DNA from: Cymbomonas tetramitiformis
Lineage: Eukaryota; Chlorophyta; Pyramimonadophyceae; Pyramimonadales; Pyramimonadaceae
Direction of reading: 5' to 3'
NCBI GenBank assembly: GCA_001247695.2
Contig: LGRX02025947.1
Location: 1-64,000 of the forward strand
DNA length: 64,000 nt
Shown: positions 1 to 9,888 of the stretch, piece by piece
How the letters are laid out: every line of letters starts with the position of its first letter
Position numbering within the stretch: position 1 is the stretch's first letter
Notes under the pieces: generated by a model
What the model was told of the DNA's origin: nothing
The model's input: only the letters and a program-made list of their open reading frames with translations
The model's database searches: none
Made by a program: the position numbers and the translations under genes

Positions 1-759
1 GAACTGTCTGCGGAGATCAGAATCCATACTGGTGACGTATCTGTCCTTTATTAGCACATCATTTAAATCAACTGCTGCTAAAGAAGCCAGTGATGTAAAT
101 GTGCGCAAATAATCTGCAAAGGTTTGGGTTCCTTGAGTCAGTGCCATTAGGTGTTTCTTGGCTACTGATCTCTTATGAGGATTACCAAATTGTCTGAGGA
201 ATGTTTGTCTGACCATCTCATAAGTGGTATATGGCTGTTTTGCCAAGACCTGAAAATAGTGTCTATCATTATTCTGTATGAGAGTAAGAAACACTGTGAT
301 CAAATCCTTATCATTGACACCTGGATAAGTGAACTGGAAATATCTGTCCACTGTATCCAACCAGACCTCTGCGTCCTGTCCTGTTTTGAATTCCCTAGGT
401 GGTGTCATTTTCACCTTGGGGACCAAACTGGGTGAAGCTGGTGGAGCTGGTGCTGGTACTGAATCTGCATCTGGATCTACAAAGACCATCGGAGGACTGT
501 CTGCTATATACTCTGCTTCTGGTGCCTGAGGCTCATTGGCAGGATCCTTGTACCGGCTCATATCTGGCTTCATGCGACTGATGTTGTCATAATAGCCTAT
601 GTGGTCATATCTGGTTAGTGTATCGGCATAACCAGCGATCCACTTCGGGATTTTAAACCGACTGTATGCATCGTATGAACCGAGTATGTCGAAATTCCAA
701 GTCGAATGATCTGGGTTGATATCAGGAATCTCATGCTCTTCCTCTTCGATAGTAACCAT
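1..759 (-). CDS. Retrotransposon Gag protein, partial (runs off left edge)
   Basis: An uninterrupted reading frame of 253 codons starts at the ATG at 759-757 and is still open at base 1. The N-terminal part is acidic (MVTIEEEEHE), followed by a proline/alanine-rich linker. A typical retrotransposon Gag core begins near residue 115 with the signature EFKTGQDAEVWLDTVDRYF and continues through helical motifs such as TTYEMVRQTFLRQFGNPHKR and TFADYLRTF. This pattern is that of the Retrotrans_gag family of Ty3/gypsy-like elements, which forms the cytoplasmic virus-like particle around element RNA. No zinc knuckle is in view; it would lie beyond the left edge. The element is on the minus strand, so its 5' LTR should lie within roughly 760-1700, where only short repeats are seen. 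Intactness cannot be judged because the rest of the element is outside the window. Confidence 0.8.
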   Translation of the reverse strand, partial: MVTIEEEEHEIPDINPDHSTWNFDILGSYDAYSRFKIPKWIAGYADTLTRYDHIGYYDNISRMKPDMSRYKDPANEPQAPEAEYIADSPPMVFVDPDADSVPAPAPPASPSLVPKVKMTPPREFKTGQDAEVWLDTVDRYFQFTYPGVNDKDLITVFLTLIQNNDRHYFQVLAKQPYTTYEMVRQTFLRQFGNPHKRSVAKKHLMALTQGTQTFADYLRTFTSLASLAAVDLNDVLIKDRYVTSMDSDLRRQF

Positions 760-2460
760 CTAAAACAAAATACAGCACAAAAATACCTTCAGCTAATTGC
801 CTAACTGAGTGTGTGTGATTTATATGTTAGATGTGGTATATCGGTATGTTTACATACATGTATTATATTCGTACATAATAATGAGGTAACTATATGTATA
901 TATCCACCTTCTTCCCCCCTCAAGGAAGTGTGTGATACAGTGGCAGTTGTCAATTGCCAATACCTCAAAATAGCATGCATTCCTTATAGGAATCATCTGT
1001 CACAGTTCTTGGGTTGTTGCCCGATACATAATCATGTTTGTGTCGAAAACAGCATGATATGTTAATGCTAAATACGAAGTTTATCGAAATTATAGTAGCA
1101 TTTTAGGGCATGTAATGTTACAGTGGCCCATACATCCAATAGTATGATTAGGGTGTTACATGGTATGTGTAACCCTAATATAGGTAAAAAATAAGCAGTA
1201 TAATTTTTTTGCAAAGGTTTTTAAGCAAAACTGCATTTAATACCTAAATAAATGTAAGGTGGTTTTCAGAGGGTACGTTACACCCCTGAGACACACATTT
1301 AATTTTAGGGGTGTTACAGGGTGTTACAAGTGCTGTATAAATCAGGGAATATTCAGATATAGTTGAATAATCAGATCAGCAAAAAAAATCCACACACATT
1401 TTTCATTTTGTAATCATGCGTGGAGCATTTTTACGTATTTTGTTACAGCCAACATGTATACCCCTATATATTACACACCTAATATCTAGGGTGTTACACG
1501 AGATATGACCATGGTCATTATGTTTTTCTGATACCTGAATAGGTATATAATCACAATTTAAAATAAAATGGGCACACATTTTTCATTTTGAAATCATGCG
1601 TGGAGCATTTTTACCCATTTTACAGCTTTTTCAGCTATCTAATATATTGCCTCGGTGACATATCTCAGTGTATATGTGGAATGTAAAGTACAGAATCACT
1701 GCAATAAACTTCACTTTGGCACATGATAAATTTCATGGCAAATAAGTGAATTGTGCTGTATATCAACATCTATGGTTGATAGCATTTCTGGGTTTTACTG
1801 ATTTAAACCCATAGCAGTAAATGTACATTCTGGTGATATATACGTTATCAACTTAAGTGGGAACATCCAGTTAGGAACATCCACTTTAGTGATATTTGTC
1901 AAACTATGATCTGTTCTGAGCATAGGTCTGTGCTCTAAGATTTATCAAAATGATATTTCTTATTTAGAACATATCTGGACATTGCTTGATACAATCACAG
2001 CATTTTAACACAACACATTTGTATGTGTGTTTTGTCCTTAACAACTATATCAGATGTCATATAGATACCGATCTGAGAGTTGCATGCATTTGAACTGATC
2101 AGATCTGAATCAACTGTCAATGTGCAACGTAGTTGTTGATATTGCTCCAGCGATGATATGTGGAATGACGAGTGGACTGCACCCAACAGTTACCAGCTGT
2201 TTAATGGGTGCAGTATCTTGCCTTCGGGTCTGAAGATAACTCCATCCAGCCCTACAGCATCTTGTCTTATCCTACACCCTTATCTATCGCAATCACTGAC
2301 ATTTTCCACGCACATGTGTTTGGAAAATGGTATGTACATTATCACACACATAGTAGATATTTAAATTAATCAATTCACTTTGAATCAGTGAATGTTAATA
2401 CATACAATGCAGTGTGTGTGTATGCATGCAGTGCTTACTGATTAGCACTTTTGTCAGTGT
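760..2460. other. AT-rich region without a gene
   Basis: No reading frame here has protein-like composition. The stretch lies upstream of the Gag at the left edge and may hold its leader or LTR. The short motif GGGTGTTACA and close variants recur between about 1150 and 1500, and a 48-bp direct repeat is annotated separately. No host gene is supported. Confidence 0.6.
1393..1620. repeat. Two 48-bp direct repeats 180 bp apart
   Basis: Bases 1393-1440 and 1573-1620 are nearly the same (core CATTTTTCATTTTG then AATCATGCGTGGAGCATTT). The exact 180-bp period suggests a duplicated unit, possibly within the untranslated leader or LTR of the Gag-bearing element to the left. Confidence 0.7.
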
Positions 2461-2468
2461 GTGTGTGT

Positions 2469-2711
2469 CAAGGCTCTATATCGATATTTCCGATAACCGA
2501 TACTATCGATATATCGTATTTATCGCCGATTATCGGATTGCACTATCAAACTATCGATTGTGCAGGTTTTGGTGTTCCATATTTAATTTATAACAAAAAA
2601 TATATAAATGTCCAAATAATCGATTATTTATCGATTGTGCCGATTATCGATACCGTTTTTCGGATATCGGATTGTATCGATGCCGAAAAACCAAACCGAT
2701 ATAGAGCCCTG
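2469..2711. mobile_element. hAT-type MITE, complete, with 8-bp target duplication
   Basis: The left end CAAGGCTCTATATCG (2469) and the reverse complement of the right end CGATATAGAGCCCTG (ending 2711) form terminal inverted repeats of the CAGGG type used by hAT transposons. Both ends are flanked by GTGTGTGT (2461-2468 and 2712-2719). An 8-bp duplication is diagnostic for hAT insertions. The caveat is that the site is itself GT-rich, so the duplication is low complexity. The 243-bp interior codes for nothing and is crowded with ATCGAT and CGATTATCG palindromes, so it is non-autonomous and would depend on a hAT transposase encoded elsewhere. Confidence 0.8.
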
Positions 2712-2719
2712 GTGTGTGT

Positions 2720-3402
2720 TAACTTTTACACACTTTACAGTAGGATATGTTCTGGATATTACAATATCCTAGATAATTCATCATGTAAGATAGTCAGCAT
2801 ACCATGCACTGAATACATCTAACATGATATATCAAGTTTAGGGATTATTGTAATTCCATAATGATCTCATTACAAAATGAGTTGCTGGATAGATTTCACA
2901 TGAAGCTCAGGTGAGCATTCCATCCAGTAATCCACCATAGAATGTACATGTGATCTGAAGAGCATCTCGGCTCCACCAGGACATGACAAGCTAATTATGG
3001 TGTTAAGACTACTTTCAGGCACCTTATACTATCATGGGTTCTAATATAATTTAGCATGCACTGCAATATGCTTATGCAATGTTCATGCATTACAGCATGA
3101 TGCTAGTATACCAGTTGCTAACGTGATCAAACTGATATATATATATGCTACAGCTGTTATCGTGGTCAAGCTGCATTGATAAATCATGCACAATTCACAG
3201 TATTGCAGTCACTCAGCATATAATGTACATGTGGTAAATGCTGAATGCACTCTTTATGTACTGCATGTTGGTGAACTGCAAGTGAGTATGTGTGCATATG
3301 TGTGTGTGCATGCTGTAACCATTGAAATCTCCGCACACACATTACTATGCTTCTGATAAGCATGAACGCTGATGATTATTCATGATCTGTCACGTTGAGT
3401 AT
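2720..3402. other. AT-rich spacer, no gene seen
   Basis: No coding frame with protein-like composition and no RNA gene was recognised. Only low-complexity TG and AT runs are visible. Confidence 0.5.
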
Positions 3403-3465
3403 GTATCCACAGCAGTATAACGATCATGTATCCACAACAGCATAACGATCATGTGTCCATAGCAT
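3403..3465. repeat. 25-bp tandem repeat, two full units and a partial third
   Basis: Units at 3403-3427 and 3428-3452 share the pattern GTATCCAC, A, R, CAG, Y, ATAACGATCAT. A third, degraded start follows at 3453. A similar short duplication (GCTGATGTACGTCGCATA) occurs at 3681-3698 and 3708-3725. Confidence 0.75.
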
Positions 3466-4557
3466 CCCTGCAAGTATACAATCATTATGCAGATGGTTTT
3501 GACGCGCGTACACATATGTATGTCTCACTGCATGTAGACACATCAGGAATCGTACGCGCTAAAATCGAGCGTTCATCGCATCTGATGAAATCATGGAAAA
3601 TGCATATCGTGCTGACAGGCTAAAAATCATTGTACGCGCTGGTTATTGTAAACAGTGCGAAGGGATCATTTGCAAAAATCGCTGATGTACGTCGCATACT
3701 GCTGATTGCTGATGTACGTCGCATACGAATGCGAGCGCGCTGTTATATGAAATTATGTACGTCCAGTCGCACTTGATGAAATCATATGTGCTGACGATCA
3801 TTTTATGTGCGCGCATCTGCATCTCGTATACTGTGACATTCCTGCAATTTTTGACATCACTGCATGCGTTCGTACGCTGTGCGCACACCTTGTCGCGTAT
3901 AAAATCAAGACGACTTCTCTGCTGACGCTATTTGCTGCGATTATGTTTGCGATGAAAAATCTCCTCGCGCAATCTCTGCGCTGTCGATATGCAAGCGTAT
4001 ATTATTCAAGTTGCAGATATTCAATATCACTGCGAGCGCTGTCGCTTATGCGCCCACCTGCAAACCTGCGAACAATATGAAAATATACTACGTCTGTCGC
4101 TGCACCCACTTGAGTTCTCGAGTATCGTGCCTTGACGAGTTTCTTTTAGAATACCATCTGATACGGCGGGATAAACAGGCGCCGTGAATATATTATCAAT
4201 ATACAAATAAACACTGCAAAGTTGGACAGCAATGCGAGTGTACGTAATAGCGGGTTGTGAGTGCAGTCTCTGTAAGAAGATCTGCTGAAGCACAACGCTT
4301 CCTCACTTTTGTACCATACGTCTCCCATCATCTTAGATGGTACCGCCATTGGGTTGTGAACCCGAGACGTAGGTTGAACGACCAGTATTGTAATAACGAC
4401 TAGTTCGTTCATACTGTGCATGCGTGTTCCGCACATGCTTAAAAGCCAAGATGGTTCTTGTTTGTATTCAAGATGTATCTTTGCTTTGCCATCTTCGAGT
4501 TCGACGTACGAACTCTCGATGACAGGGATGCCTGATGATGTGACATTATCATCTGGC
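3466..4557. other. Spacer without a recognisable gene
   Basis: Several short open frames exist on both strands (for example 4146-4562 minus, 138 codons), but none shows a motif or a conserved composition. I see no supportable gene. Confidence 0.5.
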
Positions 4558-4560
4558 GAC

Positions 4561-4790
4561 ATGTACAGTCATCGTCGACCGTACTGACGACTGTCATAAT
4601 AATATATGACGCGACTCGACATGTACAGTCATGGTCGACCATACTGTCGACTGTCATAATAATATATGACGCGACCGACTGTCATAATAATATATGACAT
4701 GACCGACATGACATGACATGACATGGTATGACATGTCTGACAGGTATGACACGTATGACATGTATGACACATATGTCATCGGTCATGACC
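4561..4790. repeat. 60-bp tandem repeat followed by TGACA microsatellite
   Basis: Two 60-bp units (4561-4620 and 4621-4680) differ at a few bases. A partial third unit contains GTCATAATAATATATGAC, itself an inverted repeat. From about 4698 the sequence decays into an imperfect ATGAC/TGACATGTA array. Confidence 0.85.
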
Positions 4791-4796
4791 CTGACA

Positions 4797-5022
4797 GTAT
4801 CCATAGAAATCGAAAAAATCAATTTTAGAATCCCGAGGCAAAAGTTAGATATTTTCGTGAATATTCATTTCTGTCTGCACTTCTCTGTAAAATGCGTCGC
4901 TTTATAATGTGCGTGCATGGCGTCGCATGTGCTATAGCACGCACCCCAACAATTCTAATGATCATTAGGTATCCATAGAAATCGAAAAAATCAATTTTAG
5001 AGTCCCGAGGCAAAAGTTAGGT
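4797..5022. repeat. 54-bp direct repeats, 172 bp apart
   Basis: Bases 4797-4850 and 4969-5022 match almost completely (starting GTATCCATAGAAATCGAAAA, ending GAGGCAAAAGTTAG). The spacer contains no gene. The origin is unknown; they could be ends of a small degraded element. Confidence 0.75.
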
Positions 5023-5029
5023 TATTTTG

Positions 5030-5125
5030 TGCAGGCGGTAATACTTTGGTAATACCAAGCAAAGTATTACCGGTAAATTACCCGGTATTACCAACCCCCA
5101 TTTTCAAATTACCGGTAATGCGGCC
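5030..5125. repeat. Foldback-rich GGTAATAC sequence
   Basis: GGTAATACTTTG near 5037 pairs with CAAAGTATTACC near 5060, and CCGGTAATTTACCGG-like palindromes follow. The termini resemble the GGTATTAC/CAGTAATACC ends of the mariner-type MITEs at 35.2 kb and 37.1 kb, so this may be a degraded relative. Confidence 0.4.
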
Positions 5126-5137
5126 TCCTTAATTCCT

Positions 5138-5284
5138 ATGCCAACAGGTCCTGTGATACCCGCTTCTATCCCAAACCTGATGGATGCGGATATTCCTCTG
5201 CCAGCAGCTCAGAAAAGTGTTGTGGAGCGTGCAACTGAGCTTATTGGACTTGGACAACGTCCAACGAAGCTTCCAAAGACTTAA
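5138..5284 (+). CDS. Small ORF of 48 codons, unknown
   Basis: Starts ATG-CCA-ACA at 5138 and stops with TAA at 5282-5284. The peptide is plausible as a fold end (VVERATELIGLGQ) but matches no family I know. GTAAGT follows the stop almost directly, and a CAG ends at 5656 just before the next ATG, so 5285-5656 could be an intron. However, the in-frame TAA lies inside the presumed exon, so a single spliced protein does not follow. It may be the 3' end of a decayed gene. Confidence 0.3.
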   Translation: MPTGPVIPASIPNLMDADIPLPAAQKSVVERATELIGLGQRPTKLPKT

Positions 5285-5655
5285 GGTAAGTCCCTTCCGC
5301 ATTTTCAGTCTTTCCTTTCGCATCACGTTTCGCACTTCAGTTATTCCGCATCTTCAATTCGCACTTTAGTTATTCCGCATGTCGCACTTCAGTTATTCTG
5401 CATGTCCCTTCCGCATTTTCAGTTCTTAGTTTCGCATCACGTTTCGCACTTCAGTTCTTAGCTTCTCTTGACTTCTCACGTTTCGCATTTCGCACTTCAG
5501 TTATTCCGCATGTTCAATTCGCACTTCAGTTATTCCGCATCACGTTTCCGCAGCATATTCCCGCAGCATATTTCTGTTTCGCATCGTGTGATATTTCAAT
5601 ATTCGCTTAATTATTCCGCATGCTCACTTCGCATCGTGTGTTGTGCTTGGCGTGC
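5285..5655 (+). repeat. Degenerate direct repeats of CGCACTTCAGTTATTCCGCAT
   Basis: The phrase TTCGCACTTCAGTTATTCCGCAT and truncated versions recur at least eight times between 5300 and 5640, mixed with TTTCGCATCACG. The block starts with GTAAGT and ends with a pyrimidine tract plus CAG, so it may be a repeat-filled intron. It contains no gene. Confidence 0.7.
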
Positions 5656-5659
5656 AGGT

Positions 5660-6253
5660 ATGAGCGACCAAGGCGAAGAACCGCTGACCGTGGAGAGTCT
5701 CTCTGGTCACTTTTGGTGGCACGTTGACGACCTAAATAGCAAGATCCGCAACCTTGGAAGCAACGTGCGTCGCGACTTTCGAAAGGAGATAGTTGAGGCT
5801 GTGACCGCTGCAAAAGATGAACTGTTTCGTGCGATTAGCGAAGTAGAGGTGCAAGGGGTACCTCAAAGACAGGGTTCCGCTGGTCGTACGGCATCCGAGG
5901 TGCAGGCTCTCCGCGGAGAGTTGGCTCATGCGAGACAGGAATTCGCAGAACAGGTGGCTTTCTTGACTGCCGAGGTTGCAGCACTTCGCACGCGTGGGGA
6001 TGCGACGGCAGAGTGTGACGTAGCACGGCTGAAAGTGCTCAGTCGTGAGGCGGTATCGACACTCGAATCTCAGTCTGTGCTCAAAGCAACATCCGCATCT
6101 CCTATGGCCCCTGACGACGCATTAAAAGTAGCTTTGTATGATAAGCTGCTTAGCAAGGGCCATATCCAAGTTACGCCTGCAGGGCTCTTTGTATGCTTGG
6201 CAGCAACCCCGGATGCTCGTGCCGAGTTTCGTGCTGAGTCTAGATATGGTTAG
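5660..6253 (+). CDS. Coiled-coil protein of unknown function
   Basis: Open frame of 197 codons from the ATG at 5660 to the stop at 6253. The frame is open upstream to 5468, but that part is encoded by the CGCACTTCAG repeats and is not protein-like, so the start at 5660 (MSDQGEEPLTVESLSG) is preferred. The middle (about residues 35-135) is charged and heptad-like, with segments such as EVQALRGELAHARQEFAEQ. The C-terminal 45 residues are predicted globular (DALKVALYDKLLSKGHIQV). There is no signal peptide or membrane segment. I do not recognise the family; a Gag-like or DNA-binding accessory protein of a mobile element is possible. It sits 305 bp from, and convergent with, the methyltransferase gene. 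Confidence 0.5.
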   Translation: MSDQGEEPLTVESLSGHFWWHVDDLNSKIRNLGSNVRRDFRKEIVEAVTAAKDELFRAISEVEVQGVPQRQGSAGRTASEVQALRGELAHARQEFAEQVAFLTAEVAALRTRGDATAECDVARLKVLSREAVSTLESQSVLKATSASPMAPDDALKVALYDKLLSKGHIQVTPAGLFVCLAATPDARAEFRAESRYG

Positions 6254-6384
6254 AATCCGAGTATGGACATCTGAACATCCGAGAGCCCAAGAGCCTGCTT
6301 AATATGTTTTGGTATTTTTCACTTGTAATATGTGTTTTTAGTCTGTTCAGTGAAAAATGCTTTTTAGCTTGCTTCCTTGTCTTA

Positions 6385-6470
6385 ACTGACCGAGCATCCG
6401 AACACCCGAAGTGCACCTGTGCACCCGAGCATCCGAACATCCGAAGTCACACACGCACCCGAGCATACCT
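6385..6470. repeat. Short direct repeats CGAGCATCCGAACA
   Basis: CGAGCATCCGAACACCCGAAG and CGAGCATCCGAACATCCGAAG occur 38 bp apart with GCACCTGTGCACC between them. A related copy is at 6268-6285. The function is unknown. Confidence 0.6.
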
Positions 6471-6557
6471 GTAAAGTGATAATATGATGTATCCTGCATG
6501 ACCTTCTATCATAAAGCACTTCACATATTATTGCATAGATCATTGCATAATAACTTG

Positions 6558-7271
6558 CTAGCTTTCAGTTATTTCTTTTATTATCTGATAATATTTATGA
6601 TCTTTTTCAATCCCTATATATCTGCGTGAATTATCTAAACAGACTTGAGTTGAACTCCCAGTACCCATAAAAGGGTCTAATACTGTATCATTTTCATTTG
6701 AATAAGTTCTTATTATGTATTGCATAATATCATATGGCTTTGCTGTCGGGTGTGTAGACTTGTAATTACTTTTGTCAATATGTATAACAGATCGAGGAAA
6801 TCGTTTTCCATCTGTGTTTTGGGTATTTACTCTTGGTGATTGTCCTGCGTAGAGTTGTGTGCGTCGGCCGGGAACACGTGTATAAGATTGACCGTCAGTC
6901 TTTTGAGGATTATATGTAGTCCGACCTTTTGCAAATATGTAGATCATTTCGTGTGCTCTTAGCTCTTGATAATTTGCGTGATAAAAGAGAGTCGACATGG
7001 ACTTAACGTAACAAAGATCACGTCGGAAATATGGTTTATTACTTGATATTAGTTCATGACCGAAACGTGTCGTGCAAAAGAATATGTACGCAGCTTTTGG
7101 TTTTCCGATTCTTTTTAATTCTTTCCATAACTTATCTAAGTCTACTTTATTTTTATCGAACTTACAAGCTGTTTGATTATATGGGAGATCAAGTATCACT
7201 AAATCAACTGAGTGCGTGTCGATATTTGGGAATACATCGAAACAGTCTGCGTGGAATAACTGGGTCATCAT
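6558..7271 (-). CDS. Site-specific DNA methyltransferase, N4-cytosine/N6-adenine type
   Basis: A complete frame of 237 residues starting with ATG-ATG at 7271. It carries motif IV DLPY at residues 28-31 (the catalytic S/N/D-PP-Y box), the C-terminal HPTAKP element near residue 172, and the AdoMet-binding motif I DPFMGTGSS at 199-207. The order IV then I is that of beta-class enzymes (N6_N4_Mtase family), which transfer a methyl group from S-adenosylmethionine to an exocyclic amino group in a short DNA site. Length and motifs are complete and no frame damage is visible. Such genes are common in phages, bacteria and large algal DNA viruses and rare as single-copy nuclear genes, so transfer from a virus is likely. 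No cognate restriction endonuclease is next to it. The base specificity cannot be read from the sequence. Confidence 0.9.
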   Translation of the reverse strand: MMTQLFHADCFDVFPNIDTHSVDLVILDLPYNQTACKFDKNKVDLDKLWKELKRIGKPKAAYIFFCTTRFGHELISSNKPYFRRDLCYVKSMSTLFYHANYQELRAHEMIYIFAKGRTTYNPQKTDGQSYTRVPGRRTQLYAGQSPRVNTQNTDGKRFPRSVIHIDKSNYKSTHPTAKPYDIMQYIIRTYSNENDTVLDPFMGTGSSTQVCLDNSRRYIGIEKDHKYYQIIKEITES

Positions 7272-7375
7272 AAGATACGAAAAGAAATAAAAATGACTTA
7301 GTGGTGTTTACATCAGTAGATCGACAATATGAAATACATAAATATACAAGAAATATGTTTATGTAAACCGTAGAC

Positions 7376-7590
7376 CGTAGACTGTAGACTCACATATATC
7401 TTACATATATCTTACATATATCTTACATATATCTTACATATAAAATACAATAAATATCTTTATATAAACCGTAGACCATAGACCATAGACTTACATAAAA
7501 TATACGATATGACATACACATAATATACATAAGATTACCATAAATATATGTTTACACAAACCATAGACCATAGACCATAGACCACACATG
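7376..7590. repeat. Tandem TTACATATATC and ACCATAGACC arrays
   Basis: CATATATCTTA is repeated about five times at 7390-7440. ACCGTAGACC/ACCATAGACC runs occur at 7366-7390, 7469-7490 and 7560-7582, each preceded by an AAATAT(C/G)TTTA(T/C)-like segment. This gives a higher-order period of about 97 bp. Confidence 0.7.
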
Positions 7591-7599
7591 TCATCCATT

Positions 7600-8790
7600 G
7601 ACATATAGGACCCCTAAGCGACATACATGTAGTGATTAGGTCATGAAATTGTTGTATGTCGACTGTCGCTGTCATGGCATGTCATGTCAATGTCATGTCA
7701 TCACCGAGTCTATCCTACCTCAAGCTATTTTGTAACCGGCGCGTCAGCGCACGGTGATCTGCACCGTCGCGTCAACGAACAACGACGCGAACGGTGAAGA
7801 TGTCTACGATGATCGTCTGTCATCAACGCGGTCGATCGTCTTTTCAATCACGAGTCACATGATTAAATACTAGCCAATCGGAAACTCAAAACACAGATTT
7901 CCAAGATCGTGCCAGTTTTCAGTCGGCTGTCATAGTAAAAAAGATATTGCCAATCAATGCCTAGAAAGCTGGATTTCTAAGATCGATGCTTCGAACTTCA
8001 AAATTAACCCAAAGGGGAGCTCTGATGCAATTTCAAGCTCATTTCGGTTTTCGTGTTTGCAACTTTGCATCTTCCCGTGCACCTCCTGGTGTGACCCTGC
8101 TGTTGCGACCCTGCATGCTATGAATATCTTTGTGCATAATGTTTCTGCGACCGACGTTAAGTGTGCATGCATCGATATGTGTATGCATGACTAACTTTTT
8201 GCTTATATTCAGGATCAGTGCTCGACCGCATGATGATCTTCGACTCGTCGACCCCTTTCCGTTTCGTGTGTTCATCTTCGACCGACTCCACGCTCAACGC
8301 TCGCCTACGAGATCCTCGCTGCATCCTCGCATATCATTTTAGTTTCATATGCACTTCCGTGTGTGTGCCCCTCATGTCACTGTACGTTTTCAGATGACTT
8401 GTGTGTTTTCCCTAATTCCCCGATCCCCCCGCCATATGCCCCATGTACAATCCGCGTATCAATGCCCCCTTGTGGCACACGCGCCCAATGTGTTTGTTGC
8501 TCAACTTGCTGCGTGTGCCGCATTTTGTATGCACTCGCTTACGTGTGTATATCGGATTCGTTTGTTCTGATCTTGTACGATACGTTTCGTTCCGACGTCT
8601 TGTGTGGGATCCGGGGGCTTTGGGGTTTTCTCGCTCATCACCGCGCACCGGAGATCCCCGCCATGCTTTTGCCCTGTATGTTCTGTTTGCATAATGTATT
8701 TGTCTGACACGCATTAGAACATTTTTAGGCATCGGCACAGCATTTCGCAAGCACTGTCGGCTTCGACCTAATTTCGGGTCAAAGTCGTCA
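7600..8790. other. Spacer, no gene supported
   Basis: Overlapping short frames on both strands at 8340-8750 have proline/cysteine-rich translations without motifs. No RNA gene was recognised. Confidence 0.5.
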
Positions 8791-8794
8791 ATGC

Positions 8795-9005
8795 CACGTG
8801 TTCAGGGCTTGGGTCACACGACAGGGCATTGGCATTTTCCCAAGTTCGGAAGATCATTCCATTGAATATTGGGGCTGTATGGCCCCAATATTCTGAATAT
8901 TGGTGCTGATCAGCACCAATATTCAATGAAATCTTCCGAACATTGGGAACACGTCAATGCACTGTGACCAATCTAGTCTTGAACACGTGGCCGCCTGACT
9001 TCCAC
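8795..9005. mobile_element. Foldback (MITE-like) element
   Basis: An imperfect inverted repeat about 90 bp long. The left arm (CCACGTGTTCAGG... CCCAAGTTCGGAAGATC... TGAATATTGGGGC) pairs with the right arm ending GAACACGTGG at about 8991. The centre holds a 12-bp stem (GAATATTGGGGC/GCCCCAATATTC, 6-base loop) followed by a perfect 28-bp palindrome centred on TGATCA. No coding capacity. No clear target duplication was found, so the class is unassigned. Confidence 0.7.
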
Positions 9006-9267
9006 ATCAGCATTTCACCACAAATATAGCTCAGAATTGCTGCCTGCGTGGCACGTTTTCATTGGTCTAAACCAGATGTGTCATAAATATACATCCATTC
9101 TACGCACTAGCACAAATTTATTTCTACTTTGTTATCATATTTATGACACATCAGTTGAGGACCAATGGCCGGTTGCCACGCTGAAAGTAGTTCTAAGCTG
9201 TATTGATGGTGGAATGATGATGTGGCGGTGAGGTGGCAAGAAATGCTCGGGTGACAGTGACATGGCA

Positions 9268-9335
9268 AGAAATATTGGGGCTAAACAGCACCAATATCAT
9301 GAATATTGGGGCTAAACAGCACCAATATCGAGCTA
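9268..9335. repeat. Tandem copy of the foldback core
   Basis: ATATTGGGGCTAAACAGCACCAATATC occurs twice (about 9271-9297 and 9303-9330). This is the same GGGGC...GCACCAATAT core seen at 8870-8930, so the two loci share a family. Confidence 0.7.
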
Positions 9336-9359
9336 AAAGGCAGTTAAAAATTACATATT

Positions 9360-9600
9360 ACAGATAGGGTTTTGACCAGAATTCAAATTTGGTCAAGGCT
9401 ACAGAATTCAACAATCAGGTCCAGAATTCAAATCTGGTCAAGGCACCGAAACCTAGGCAAGGCAATAGATTTGAAATCTAATCAGGCTACAGAATTCAAA
9501 AGTGCAAGAGCACACAAAATTCAAAAAGTGTCCGAAGCCGGAAGTCCAGATTCAAATGTCCTCGGGGTCAAAGGCGTGGTCAAAGTCGGTCTTGCTAACG
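9360..9600. repeat. Degenerate CAGAATTCAAATCTGGTCAAGGC repeats
   Basis: Three to five copies of CAGAATTCAAAT(T/C)TGGTCAAGGC and decayed forms. They resemble the AGAATTCGAATCCAGGATCCCG phrase at 14170-14195 inside the DIRS-like element, so the DIRS element may begin left of 9640. Confidence 0.55.
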
Positions 9601-9888
9601 GCCTCCCACACACTCAGCCATGATGGCGGCGGCGGTCTAGGAAAGTCGGCGATCAACAGTGATACTGTTGATCCTGCGGATTCCCCGTAAATCGGATGAC
9701 CGCCCAGTCACCTTGTCCGATCCGCTCCCGTTGGGTAGGAATGGCGAGAAAAAGAGCGGAAAGAAAGGCGAAGCAACAAGGCACCACTCCAGCGTCGCCT
9801 CTCCGCCAACACTCACAACCCCCGCCTCTTGACGCCTTTCCACCCCAACTCTCAAACTCGAGCCAACAGAAAATAATAATCAAACTAC

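Noticed and set aside
5468..5659. Upstream extension of the coiled-coil ORF
   Set aside because: Encoded by the CGCACTTCAGTTATTCCGCAT repeats; the composition is not protein-like.
8340..8750. Overlapping ORFs of 73-114 codons on both strands
   Set aside because: Same interval open in four frames, Cys/Pro/Arg-rich without motif or start context.
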